Assembly: GCA_946965045.2 (NCBI GenBank)
Contig: OX337241.1
Location: 2,661,744 to 2,725,743 of the forward strand
Source: Epithemia pelagica
Taxonomy: Eukaryota > Bacillariophyta > Bacillariophyceae > Surirellales > Surirellaceae
Length of the DNA: 64,000 nucleotides
Reading direction: 5' to 3'
Part shown: positions 41,672 to 50,723 of the stretch, one piece after another
Numbering within the stretch: position 1 is the first letter of the stretch
Layout of the letters: the number at the start of each line of letters is the position of its first letter
Position numbers and translations under genes: made by a program
The notes under the pieces: generated by a model
Seen by the model: only the letters and a program-made list of their open reading frames with translations
Databases searched by the model: none
Told to the model about the DNA's origin: nothing

Positions 41672-44311
41672 ATGTCCAGTTTGGTGTTGCAAGCCGCCCA
41701 AAGTGCGGCTCAAGCCGATGGTGTGGGAGCCGAGGGGGCCATGCAACCGCCCCACCAACGACCTCCCGAAGCCGCCACAAATGCCACCACTTCGAACAAT
41801 ACCAACAACAACAAGTCCAATAATAACAATAGCAACAACAACAGCAAGTCCAACAGCAATAGCAACAATAGCAAGGGCCCGCCCTTGCGTCGCGGCAAAT
41901 GGACGGCCGAAGAAGAAGCCTACGCCAATCGCTTGATTCAAGAATTCAAGGCGGGTCTGTTGCCACTCACCGATGGCACGACGTTGCGCACATTTCTGTC
42001 CAAATTGTTGAATTGCGATCCCATGCGGATCAGCAAAAAATTTGTCGGATCCAATTGCATTGGCAAGCAAGTCTTTCGGCGTCGAACGGCCGATTTGAAT
42101 CGACTCACACCGGAACAAATTCAAACCTCGCGGGCCGAATTGTCGGAACTGGAACGACGCTTTTTGGAACGCGTCGCTCAAACCAATCGCGTCAAATCCA
42201 ATGCCATGGTCACCACCACCACAACGACGACCAATCCGACCGCCACCAACACCACGACACCGGCAGCTGGAAATAACAATGTCACTCCTACGCCCACTAC
42301 GACCAATGGATTGCCGTCCAGTGCTTTGGTGGGCAATGGTGGTAGCGACATGGCAGCCATGGCTGCCGCTGCGGGCAACAATCCCTTGGCTGCGGCGCTC
42401 AGTGGAGGAGGCTTTGGGTCTCATGGATTGGGTGGTACTGGTCCTGCCACGGCGGCGGATCTCTTGGCGGCCGCCGCAGCTGCGGGAAATTCGTCCATGT
42501 CAGCCGCCTTGTTGGCCGCCTCGGAACAACAACAGCAGCAGCAACAACAACAACAACAACGAGCAGCACTCTTGGGCATGGGAGGCTTGTTGGATGGTGG
42601 TGGTAGTGGTAGTGGAACGACACCACCTTGGTTGTTGCCCCCTAGTGGATACAAGCAAGGACAAGGAGCGGCCTTTGCCGCCGCGCACTTGTCGTCCAAT
42701 CCCTCGGCGGCCGCGGCCGGACGAGCCTCGTTGGGAAGTTTGGTGGGATCGTCGTCGTCGTCGAATTCCAACTACACCAATGATGCCATGGTCGCCTTGG
42801 GCTTGACCAACCACAACAACAATACAGCCGTGGATGGTCGTCCCTTTGCCAACAATAACAATAACAACAATTCGGCTTCGGATTTGTTGGCCCAATTGCA
42901 ACGACGCGCCTCCCATCAATCCTTTTTGCAATCGGCCTTGAATGGCAGTACTGCCACGCTCAATAGTGGCACGGCCACCCCCACGACGAGCAATCATCCC
43001 TTTGCTTCGTCGTCGTCGTCGTCGAATGGCTTGTCGAGTGCCGCCTTGGCTCAATTGGCGCAAAATGCGTCGGCCGTGCGATTGGCCGGGTTGGGGAGCA
43101 ATCCGTCGAGCATGACCAATTTGTTGCATTCGACGAATGATCCGCAACAACAACAGCAGCAGCAACACCAACAACAAGCGGCCATGGCAGCCGCCCGGGG
43201 CTTGTCGACAGCCTCCTTGAGCAATGCCATGAAACGCAAAAATTCCTTTAATGCGCTCATGTCATTGGATTTTCAATCCTTGCAATCCATTGACAATTTG
43301 GCCAATTTGATTCAAACCGGTGGTGGTGGAGCAGCCACAAGCCATCCTTCGGCTGGACTCAAAAATGCCGATTTTGGACTTGCCGCCACCAGTTCGTCCA
43401 ATTTGTCATCCTCGTCGGCTCAACGACTGTCGTCGGCCGGACGACTCGGATCTCTCTTGTCGTCGTCATCGTCCAATCATGCTCATGGCTTGACGAATAC
43501 GTCTTCCTCGACCGATCCCATGGCCAGTTTGACAGCAGGAGATGGGACCACGAGTAGTAATACCAGTCTAGCTGCAGGGGCCACGTCGTCCAATCCCGGT
43601 GGTACCGCGGCCACGGGGACTTCTTCTTCGTCGACGACGAGTGGTGCTGCTGCCACTTCGTCGTCGTTGAGCAATACAAGCAGTGCCAATCTCAATCAAT
43701 TTTTGCGGAACATGGACAAGGAATCGGCGGCCAGTTTCTTGGGAGGACTGGGGGGAGGATCGTCCACCAACCATCATCATCATCACGCGGCTTCGGTTGC
43801 CAATTTGACGTCGCCCAGTGCCATGCAATTGGCCGATTTGTTACGACAAGATTCCAGTAGTACGGGCTTGTCGTCCGCCTTGCGAGTGCAAGATTCCAGT
43901 AGTACGGGCTTGTCGGCCTTGCGAGTGCAAGATGGGTTGGCCCAACGCAATTCCTCGGTGGATGATTTTTTGAGTCTCATGGCCACTGGCGATATTCCCC
44001 ATCAAGATCCAGGACTCTTGAATATTCCCCTCATGCAACAACAATTGGCCGTGGCCGCGGCGCAACAACAACAACATGGCGGCAGTGGCAGTAGTAGCAG
44101 TGGTGGAACCAATCCAGACATGGCTCGATTGTTGGCCCAACAACAATTGTTGCAATCCAATCCAGCCTTGGCCAATGCCTTGTCCTCTCGATCCTTGGCC
44201 AATTTGTCACAGCAACATTCCAACTCGTCGTCGTCGTCGTCCAAACGAAAATTGGAAGAATTGGGTTCGGCCTTGGCTGCCCAACAAGCCAAGGTGAAAC
44301 GAGAAGGATGA
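41672..44311 (+). CDS. SANT/Myb-like domain protein with poly-Asn/Gln/Ser tracts, right-arm copy
   Basis: 879 residues from the Met shared with the left copy (MSSLVLQAAQ). An in-frame ATG 54 nt upstream exists, but its leader is not shared with the left copy. The SANT-like block (RRGKWTAEEEAYANRLIQ to IGKQVFRRR) is identical to the left copy. Differences concentrate in Asn, Gln, Ser and His run lengths, for example a His run near residue 705 and a longer Gln run near residue 290. The conserved block with variable tracts suggests that only the N-terminal domain and basic C-terminus are tightly constrained. A nuclear DNA-binding or scaffold role is inferred. Confidence 0.8.
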   Translation: MSSLVLQAAQSAAQADGVGAEGAMQPPHQRPPEAATNATTSNNTNNNKSNNNNSNNNSKSNSNSNNSKGPPLRRGKWTAEEEAYANRLIQEFKAGLLPLTDGTTLRTFLSKLLNCDPMRISKKFVGSNCIGKQVFRRRTADLNRLTPEQIQTSRAELSELERRFLERVAQTNRVKSNAMVTTTTTTTNPTATNTTTPAAGNNNVTPTPTTTNGLPSSALVGNGGSDMAAMAAAAGNNPLAAALSGGGFGSHGLGGTGPATAADLLAAAAAAGNSSMSAALLAASEQQQQQQQQQQQRAALLGMGGLLDGGGSGSGTTPPWLLPPSGYKQGQGAAFAAAHLSSNPSAAAAGRASLGSLVGSSSSSNSNYTNDAMVALGLTNHNNNTAVDGRPFANNNNNNNSASDLLAQLQRRASHQSFLQSALNGSTATLNSGTATPTTSNHPFASSSSSSNGLSSAALAQLAQNASAVRLAGLGSNPSSMTNLLHSTNDPQQQQQQQHQQQAAMAAARGLSTASLSNAMKRKNSFNALMSLDFQSLQSIDNLANLIQTGGGGAATSHPSAGLKNADFGLAATSSSNLSSSSAQRLSSAGRLGSLLSSSSSNHAHGLTNTSSSTDPMASLTAGDGTTSSNTSLAAGATSSNPGGTAATGTSSSSTTSGAAATSSSLSNTSSANLNQFLRNMDKESAASFLGGLGGGSSTNHHHHHAASVANLTSPSAMQLADLLRQDSSSTGLSSALRVQDSSSTGLSALRVQDGLAQRNSSVDDFLSLMATGDIPHQDPGLLNIPLMQQQLAVAAAQQQQHGGSGSSSSGGTNPDMARLLAQQQLLQSNPALANALSSRSLANLSQQHSNSSSSSSKRKLEELGSALAAQQAKVKREG

Positions 44312-44669
44312 TACTCCACATTTCCGGAGGATTGTCATGTGTGTGTCTTTTTTGGAAACTACAAACAGTTTATACAACAAGAGAATCCTGTAATACTTAC
44401 AATATAATAATAGACGTTACAGCCAAAAGCCAACCAGCGAGTGGCCCATTCGAGTTCAAGTCGATAGGAGCAGTAGTCAAGGAAGTCGAGCATCTACAAG
44501 TATTGTGAACTGGAGCAGGTCAGCAGTGGCACTCTTCCTACCTACCGTAGTAAATGAGAGGGCTATCCACTATCCATGTCCATCTAAAAAAGTAGGCTCC
44601 GTACATAAACCTACAATCTACAATATACGTAGACCCAGTCTCTCCCCATCCCACGAACTGGTCATTCTC
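44312..44669. other. Convergent spacer in the right arm
   Basis: Counterpart of 1561-1939, diverged. No gene. Confidence 0.5.
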
Positions 44670-45651
44670 ATTGTCATCATCATTTTCGTGTCCTTTCGTA
44701 ACGGGGGGCATATTCTTTGTCGGTCGCTGCCCACATACAATTCAGTTGATTGGGCAGATTCTCTTTCGGTTGCAATTCCCCAAACTCAACATCACTGAAA
44801 TTGGGAAATGGAACAATTATTCCCCTTTCTTCGTTTTCCCCTTCTTTTCCAATTTTCTTTGTTCCCCTAAAGAGTCCAATGACAAGCACTTGATTATCTT
44901 TCAACCATGTTCTGTTTTCCATGAACATGACAGTACCGCTGTAGTCTTTCTCTGTGGATTCGGTAACAAAATAGTAGTTACCATCTTTTCCAATGACAAC
45001 GTTTTGCCCTTGAACGAGTCCACTTTGAGAATGTCCCGCTGTGGAATTTGGAAGACTGAGATTGACCGTCCCTTGGTTGCTATCGCGCCAATCAATGGCA
45101 TCTTCCTTGTTTAACCCCGTTGGATTATCACCGTCCAGGTCGATTTCGAAAGCGACAAAGTCTCATGTTGCTCAACGAGTTGGCTTTGTGTTTGCGGGGG
45201 GATATCCCATGCAAAAACTTGAGTTTTTGCGGGGGATATCCCACGCAAAAACAAAGCAAACTTGTTGAGCAACATCCAAAATTTCCTTCGGCACTTGAAC
45301 AAACACAGAATTGTCGGCTTCCGCTTCGTCAAACCAGTGTCGCAGTACACAGTGTGCACAGCTCACGAGATAGTAGCTATAGTCCCTGTCTTCACTCGAG
45401 CGGTGCTTCACCAGTGAAAACGTCCACCGACCTCCCTTTCTCACAATCGGGGCAACGATGTCATCGCTATTTGAGCGGAAATGAAAAACATCCAAGACAA
45501 CGATGTGGCCACCGTGTCGAGGATACCTCTCACTTCCGCTCGAACAGCGATGACATCGTCTTGAGTTGCATCCTGTTTGGTGGCCACGTTGGCAATTGTT
45601 TCTGGCATTGAATCCTGTATAGTACTTCCAACCTGAAGACGATGAATTCAC
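44670..45651 (-). pseudogene. Decayed third copy of the trypsin-fold gene
   Basis: Fragments in different minus-strand frames match the family. From 5' to 3' these are GGRWTFSLVKHRSSEDRDYS with VSCAHCVLRHWF (about 45430-45330), VAQQVCFVFA (about 45280), RDFVAFEIDLD in another frame (about 45160), GDNPTGLNKEDAIDW-like sequence, and finally MFMENRTWLKDNQVLVIGLF to NLPNQLNCMWAATDKE (44928-44720). A palindromic insert at 45165-45275 separates the His and Asp motifs and shifts the frame. The N-terminal coiled-coil part is degraded beyond recognition. It lies tandem to, and in the same direction as, the intact copy at 45893-47119. Confidence 0.8.
45165..45275. repeat. About 111-bp near-perfect palindrome inside the pseudogene
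   Basis: ATGTTGCTCAACGAGTTGGC near the left end pairs with GTTGAGCAACAT at the right. The complementarity continues inward through TTTGTGTTTGCG, GGATATCCC and GCAAAAACT to a centre near 45222. One arm is genuine gene sequence (coding VAQQVCFVFA on the minus strand); the other is its inverted duplicate. GGATATCC inner palindromes add cruciform potential. Confidence 0.8.
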
Positions 45652-45892
45652 AACTCCGCATCGATTCGAAATATCTTACTCTTAACATGAATCTAATCGC
45701 CTGGGAATCGTAGGTGCAGCAACAAGCCTTCAAAATTCTCTCCAAGGTCGCCTGAACTAGCGATTCGCCCGCTTCAATATCTTGCAGCGACAAAGCCACT
45801 GATATACCCTGCCACGTCCAGTCACTTTATTGGTATTATTGTCAGCATCACACATTCCCTGAACGCTGGTTATGGTCATTGCACCGTCACCG

Positions 45893-47119
45893 TCATAGGC
45901 ACTCATACCCGGGCTTCTTGTGCAAGGTAGCAACCATATTTTGGTGGAAAGATCTTGACGCGAACGTCGCTTGGCGAACTAGGATCTTGAGATTGGAATT
46001 AGTACTTGAGTAGTAGTAGTCGTGGTCATTCTCCTTTTCATTGTTGTTTGTGCTTTCTTCATTTTCAGCTTGTGGCCTTTTGTAAAGGTGGGCTCGTTCT
46101 GCGTCGGTCGCTGCCCACGTACAACTCAGTTGATTGGGCAGATCCGCTTCCGGTTGCAAATCCCCAAACACAACATCACTGAAATTGGGAAATGAAACAA
46201 TAACACCTCTTTCCTCATATGCTCCGGAACTTCCAATGGTTTTCGTGCCCTTGAAAACTCCAATGACAGACACCGCAATGCTTTGCGTCCCTGTCATGTG
46301 TGTCAAAAACATGACTGTACCGCTGTTGCCTCTTTCTCCGGATTCAACAACAAAATAGTCGTAACCATCGTCTCCATGGACAACGTTTTGCCCTTGAACG
46401 GGCGCACTGTGAGAATGTCCTGCAGTGGTATTCGGAAAAGGAAGATTGACGGTCCCTTCGTTACTAGGCCAATCGAGAGCATCTTCCTTGTTTAACCCCG
46501 TTCGATTGTCACTGTCCAGGTTGACTTCGAATGCCACAAAGTCTCGCAGTTTGTTATCCCCCGCAAACACAAAGCCAACCTGTCGAGCAACATTCACAAT
46601 TTGCTCCGGCACCTGCAGAAACAACGAATTGGCAGTGTTGTCGGCTTGCGCTTCCTCAAACCAATGCCTCAGTACGCAGTGGGCACAGCTCACTACAAAG
46701 TACCTATAGTCGTTGTCTTCACTCGAGCGGTGCTTCACCAGCGAAAAGGTCCACCGACCCCCCTGTATCACAGGCGCGGCAAAGTCCTCTCGGGGCGGGG
46801 ATAGAACAAAATTGCCCTCCGGGATGGCAGCAGCAGGAGTGGCCACCAAAAGGCGGTCCAGTTTATCGGTGATGGTGGTCACATCTTTTTTCGTGGCCAT
46901 TTCCTCTCGAATTTTGGCAATCTCTTCTTTGGTGGCCATTTCCTCTCGGATCTTGTCAATGTCTTCTTTGGTGGCCATTCTTGCGGTAATTTCTTGTATT
47001 TTCAACAAGATTTGATGATAGGAATCATTCGTTTGGGACTGTGAGGAAGCGACGGTAGTGGGTGGGGTGTCTTCATGCGTCATGGGTACATTACCCTGGT
47101 CATTCTCTTTATCGTCCAT
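45893..47119 (-). CDS. Coiled-coil protein with a trypsin-like fold, right-arm copy
   Basis: 408 residues. The N-terminus (MDDKENDQGNVPMTHED) differs strongly from the left copy. It is followed by two full 13-residue EMATKEEIAKIRE-type repeats (the left copy has three) and then about 100 residues almost identical to the left copy, including SCAHC. After that the proteins fall to roughly two-thirds identity. The likely triad motifs are SCAHC, LRDFVAFEV and RGNSGTVMF. The C-terminus ends GYECL and lacks the YGGDDDGA repeats. The identical promoter with divergent coding flanks shows a mosaic history. Function unknown, as for its paralogue. Confidence 0.75.
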   Translation of the reverse strand: MDDKENDQGNVPMTHEDTPPTTVASSQSQTNDSYHQILLKIQEITARMATKEDIDKIREEMATKEEIAKIREEMATKKDVTTITDKLDRLLVATPAAAIPEGNFVLSPPREDFAAPVIQGGRWTFSLVKHRSSEDNDYRYFVVSCAHCVLRHWFEEAQADNTANSLFLQVPEQIVNVARQVGFVFAGDNKLRDFVAFEVNLDSDNRTGLNKEDALDWPSNEGTVNLPFPNTTAGHSHSAPVQGQNVVHGDDGYDYFVVESGERGNSGTVMFLTHMTGTQSIAVSVIGVFKGTKTIGSSGAYEERGVIVSFPNFSDVVFGDLQPEADLPNQLSCTWAATDAERAHLYKRPQAENEESTNNNEKENDHDYYYSSTNSNLKILVRQATFASRSFHQNMVATLHKKPGYECL

Positions 47120-47346
47120 TTTTTCAATGTGAATGGTTTTTGTGGCACGGGAACAACAAAAACCACTTCGAGCTTCGAAAAGACTCTTGTTCGGAAACTT
47201 TACTGACTCCTGCCGGCCTTGTCCAAATCCTGCACGTTGTCAATGGTACCGATTGTTTGTACCGATTGTTTGTTTGTATGTATGTATCTGCAAATGTCAG
47301 GTTCGTTTGTTGTGGTACCACGATTTGTGTCTGGTTGTGCGGGTTT
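47120..47346 (-). promoter_or_regulatory. Upstream region of the right-arm trypsin-fold gene
   Basis: Inverted copy of 1-207 with identical sequence over about 190 bp, plus an extra stretch of about 20 bp next to the start codon (TTGTTCCCGTGCCACAAAAA on the minus strand). It contains the two CGGTACAAACAAT repeats. Confidence 0.5.
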
Positions 47347-47884
47347 TGTTTTCCAACGCTTCAAGCTTCGAGTGTGCGGCTTCGAGTGTGTGCATGATGA
47401 AGCTTTTCCCACCAACAGCGCGGAAGCGGAGGAGGAGGGAGGAGGCGTGTGCGTTGGCGAAGGCTAAGCGATACTACGCCCTAGCGCGAGTACTTGTGGA
47501 TAGTGATTCGTTGTGTACTCAAATAGCATCTACTACTCTAGAGGTATTAGGCATTCACGATCACGATTCATAAATTTGACAACGCCCGGAAAAACTACGA
47601 CCGGTGGCGCACAAGTGAGTTTGGCGCCAATCGTGGGATCTTCCTTGTGTATGTGTGGGCACGATGTACCTAAATGTGGAGGCGCTCGGTTGGCTTGGGT
47701 AGCGGAGATGCGAATCCGTGAAACCGATTCTTCGTCTCACATACATCATACATCATGGTTCCAATCCAGAGTTTGTCGATCCGCAACACACTCTAGATGA
47801 AATTTTGTCCCTTTCAAGCGTCCACCAAGATTGACTGTGTCTCCAAAAAGGCACCCGGGTTGAGATGATGGTGGTGCCACTACG
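47347..47884. other. Spacer outside the right arm
   Basis: 538 bp with no supported gene; a short AGCTTCGAGTGTG(C) direct repeat lies at about 47364-47390. Confidence 0.4.
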
Positions 47885-48604
47885 TTGAGCAATACGAGCA
47901 GTGCCAATCGCCATCATTTTTCGCGGAGGAATTGGATATGGTCCAACCACACCACAACAACACGGCTTCAGCGACCAATTGGACGTCGTCCAGTGCCATG
48001 CAATTTGGTCGATTTGTTACAACAACACGGGGTTGTCGGTCTTGCTTGTTCAAGATGGTTTGACTCCACGCAATTCGTCGGTCGATGTTTTTTTTACAGT
48101 CTCATGGCCACGAATGATATTCGCCATCAAAAGATCCAGGACTCTTGAATATTCGACTCGGGCAACAACAATTGGCAGCAGTGGCGGAACCACCACCATT
48201 CCGGACATTGCTCGGTTGTTGACACAACAACAACAAGTCAATCTAGCCTTGCCCAATGCATTGCCATCCCGATGCTTGGCCAATTTATCACAGCAACATC
48301 CGAACGCGTCGTCTAAACGAAAATTTGGAAGAATTGGGTTCGGCCTTGGCCCGGCCTTGGCCGGTGAAACAGAAGGGTGATCTTCCACATTCATTATGGT
48401 CGTGTGTGGTTTTGCTACCGTTTCTTTGTGTATACAACAAGAGGAGAAGAAGAATCCTGTAATACTTATAATAATAGACTTTACAGCCAAAAATAAACCA
48501 GCGAGTGGCCCATGAGATCAAGTCGAGAGTACTCAAGTAAGTTTAGCTTCCACAAGTATGGTAAACTGGAGTAGGTCAGCAGTGGGTGTGGGTGTGTAGC
48601 TCTA
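47885..48604 (+). pseudogene. Degenerate 3' end of a third Myb-like gene copy
   Basis: Fragments in shifting frames recall the C-terminal part of the Myb-like proteins: LSNTSSAN, then sequence around TTRLQRPIGRRPVP, FDSTQFVGRC, DIARLLTQQQQVNLALPNALP, and SNARSLANLSQQH / KRKLEELGSALA-like stretches to about 48380. The 3' flank up to 48600 (TATACAACAAGAG, AATCCTGTAATACTTA, CCAGCGAGTGGCCCAT) matches the flank of the right-arm gene at 44360-44540. The N-terminal SANT region is absent. Confidence 0.75.
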
Positions 48605-49433
48605 CTAAAAGTTGTCGATGAGGGCTTTTTCTTTCTTTTTCTTTCTGTTCTTTTTCTCTATCTTCTTTTTCTCTTTGTTCTTTTTCTTACGCTCTTCATT
48701 TAGTTTTTGGGAATATTCAGCAAGCCACGAACGAATGCTTGTTGCCGAATAGCGGTCATATTCATCGTGTACCTTTTTGGGAGCCTTCTGGTTGCACGAC
48801 AAGTAAATCTGCGTCCATTCTCCCGATGGAATTTTGCCCTCTGACACAGGATGGCTAAACACAGAATGGCCAAAAGTGTACATACCCAACGCGTAGGGTT
48901 TGTTGGTGTCAGACTCCTCGTAGTACGCCACAAGGAGGCACTTTCCGGAATTGACCTTGCGCGTGTACACTGCAGCGCAATTCTTCAAAGCAATTCCCGC
49001 GGCTGCGATTGCATGGGATGTTCGCAGAACCCTGCACTTGCCGGAGTCAGAAAGCTGAAGCAAATAATCATACCTGACTAATGCTTTATGCTTCAGCTGC
49101 GCCTGAATAGCCCGATCTCGAATGTAGTTAACCAGCTGACGGACATTCAGACTCTCCCAATCTTCTGGCCAAGCTTCGTTGTACTCTAGTTCATCAATGG
49201 AACCAAGGTACGAACCTAGTTCATCGATGGAACCAAGGTTTTCTGACCATTCGGTGTAGTACTTGATGAGGTGCTGACGCGGAGGGCTGTCCTTTGGGGA
49301 CTGCAGGATTCTCTCAATGTGATGCCACTCGTTGGTGTTGGCGGTGGGGAAATATGCTTGCCTTTGCAGCGAGCTTGGGAGAGGAAACCAATACCGACTT
49401 TCACCAAAGCTGTCTGGATAGACTCCTCGATTG

Positions 49434-49438
49434 ATGTC
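49434..49438. repeat. 5-bp target-site duplication ATGTC, left copy
   Basis: ATGTC precedes the 5' LTR here and follows the 3' LTR at 55594-55598. It proves the element boundaries and a single insertion event. Confidence 0.95.
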
Positions 49439-50147
49439 TGGCAGAATTCTCACCAACAACTAGGTTGTGGTGGAATCTACAACTCATCGACTGATGCTAG
49501 TATTTTATGGCATCCGATGACATTTTCGTAAAAGTGAGAAAAGAATGACGGCATGCTCGCAGACCTTTTAATTTCGGCCAAGGCATGCTCGCAATGCACG
49601 CGTTATGAGCGACCGATCGGATATTAATTATGGCCCAACACGTGCGCGCCCATTATTCTCAAGCGCGCGCAATCAATATCCGAGTACGCACCTCCACGAC
49701 TTAGCCCAACGGCCTAAGTAACCGAAGCACGAATCACGATCACGCGAGACCATATCTCTATTCCCACAAATCAAAGAATGCAAACAGCAACGCGCCAAGG
49801 AAACTACCTATATCATGACAAAGCAAGAGCTGTTGGCATTGGTATATGATATACAAGTGCATATACTTCCAATACACAATATCCATGTCTACTCCAACCA
49901 TACCAGTCCTGTCAGCGCCATGAATATATCAGTCATGCACCCTGACCAGACCTGCACACCCACACACACACCGTAGTCCTAAAGCTCACAATCATTAACA
50001 TTACCATATCATCACGTCTTCAGTGTCCTGACTATCCCTACGATAGAACCCTTGGGTTTCCTTTGTTCTCTGACCCGTGGAGAACCTTGGTATCAGTTGG
50101 TAATCGATTGTGGCTCTTCTAGAGCGTGTATTGATGAATCTCTACTA
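49439..50147 (+). repeat. 5' LTR of copia element 1
   Basis: 709 bp, begins TGGCAGAATTCTCACC and ends GAATCTCTACTA. It is identical to 54885-55593 except at two positions (49753/55199 and 50076/55522). The termini are TG...TA rather than the usual TG...CA. Confidence 0.95.
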
Positions 50148-50723
50148 GATTAACAGTCTCACTGCTTATTTCCCTGCAGTTGCAATTGAAACCTTACTTA
50201 CCCATCAACACCCGTTACAGATTGAGCTACCACAACAAACAAGAGTTAGAGGACAAAGCTACTCAACCCATCAACAGGGCCAGCCTGGCTAAGGCTAGGG
50301 TCACTAACCCTCTCCTATTCCAGGACCTCAAGCTGCACCAGGACTCCGTACAACTACCTTCCCAATACTCATCCAACCAGTGAACCACTTTTGTTGAGGA
50401 CTACTACGAGTACCACGAAGAAGCCGCCTTCTGTTACTGAATCTCCGGATCAACTCGATCACCGCAACGAGTCTGGAAGTGACCAAGAATAAGTAACTTT
50501 AAGTAGTTTTCACACCAAACCGGAGACAAAACAAAGTTCCGCACATCCGGGTTACCTTTTGGACATCACAACACACATCCGGGTCCTTCATACGTGGCAC
50601 ACACGTGGCACATCCGGGTTCACAAGGCACACCACACATCCGGGTTACAAAACATAACTAAAGTTTTCGACTAAGACATCACAGGACACATATCAACATA
50701 TCTTATCACCAAGTCAAGCAATC
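50148..50723 (+). other. Leader of element 1
   Basis: 576 bp. It carries a 67-codon ORF (50180-50383) with no similarity I recognise, and four copies of CACATCCGGGT. The extra ORF of element 2 has no full counterpart, though the Asp/Ser/Glu codons before 50490 faintly resemble its end. Confidence 0.5.
50542..50646 (+). repeat. Four iterated CACATCCGGGT motifs before gag, element 1
   Basis: Copies start at 50542, 50574, 50609 and 50635, interspersed with ACGTGGCAC repeats. The same motif, similarly placed, recurs in element 2 at 58414-58604, although the surrounding leader is otherwise poorly conserved. Confidence 0.85.

Larger units (their letters stand above)
40575..47346. repeat. Right arm of the large inverted repeat
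   Basis: Reverse complement of 1-5605, longer by about 1.2 kb. The extra length comes from a decayed additional copy of the trypsin-fold gene and flanking sequence (about 44600-45890). The outer end at 47346 corresponds to window position 1, so the true end of homology cannot be fixed here. Confidence 0.9.
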
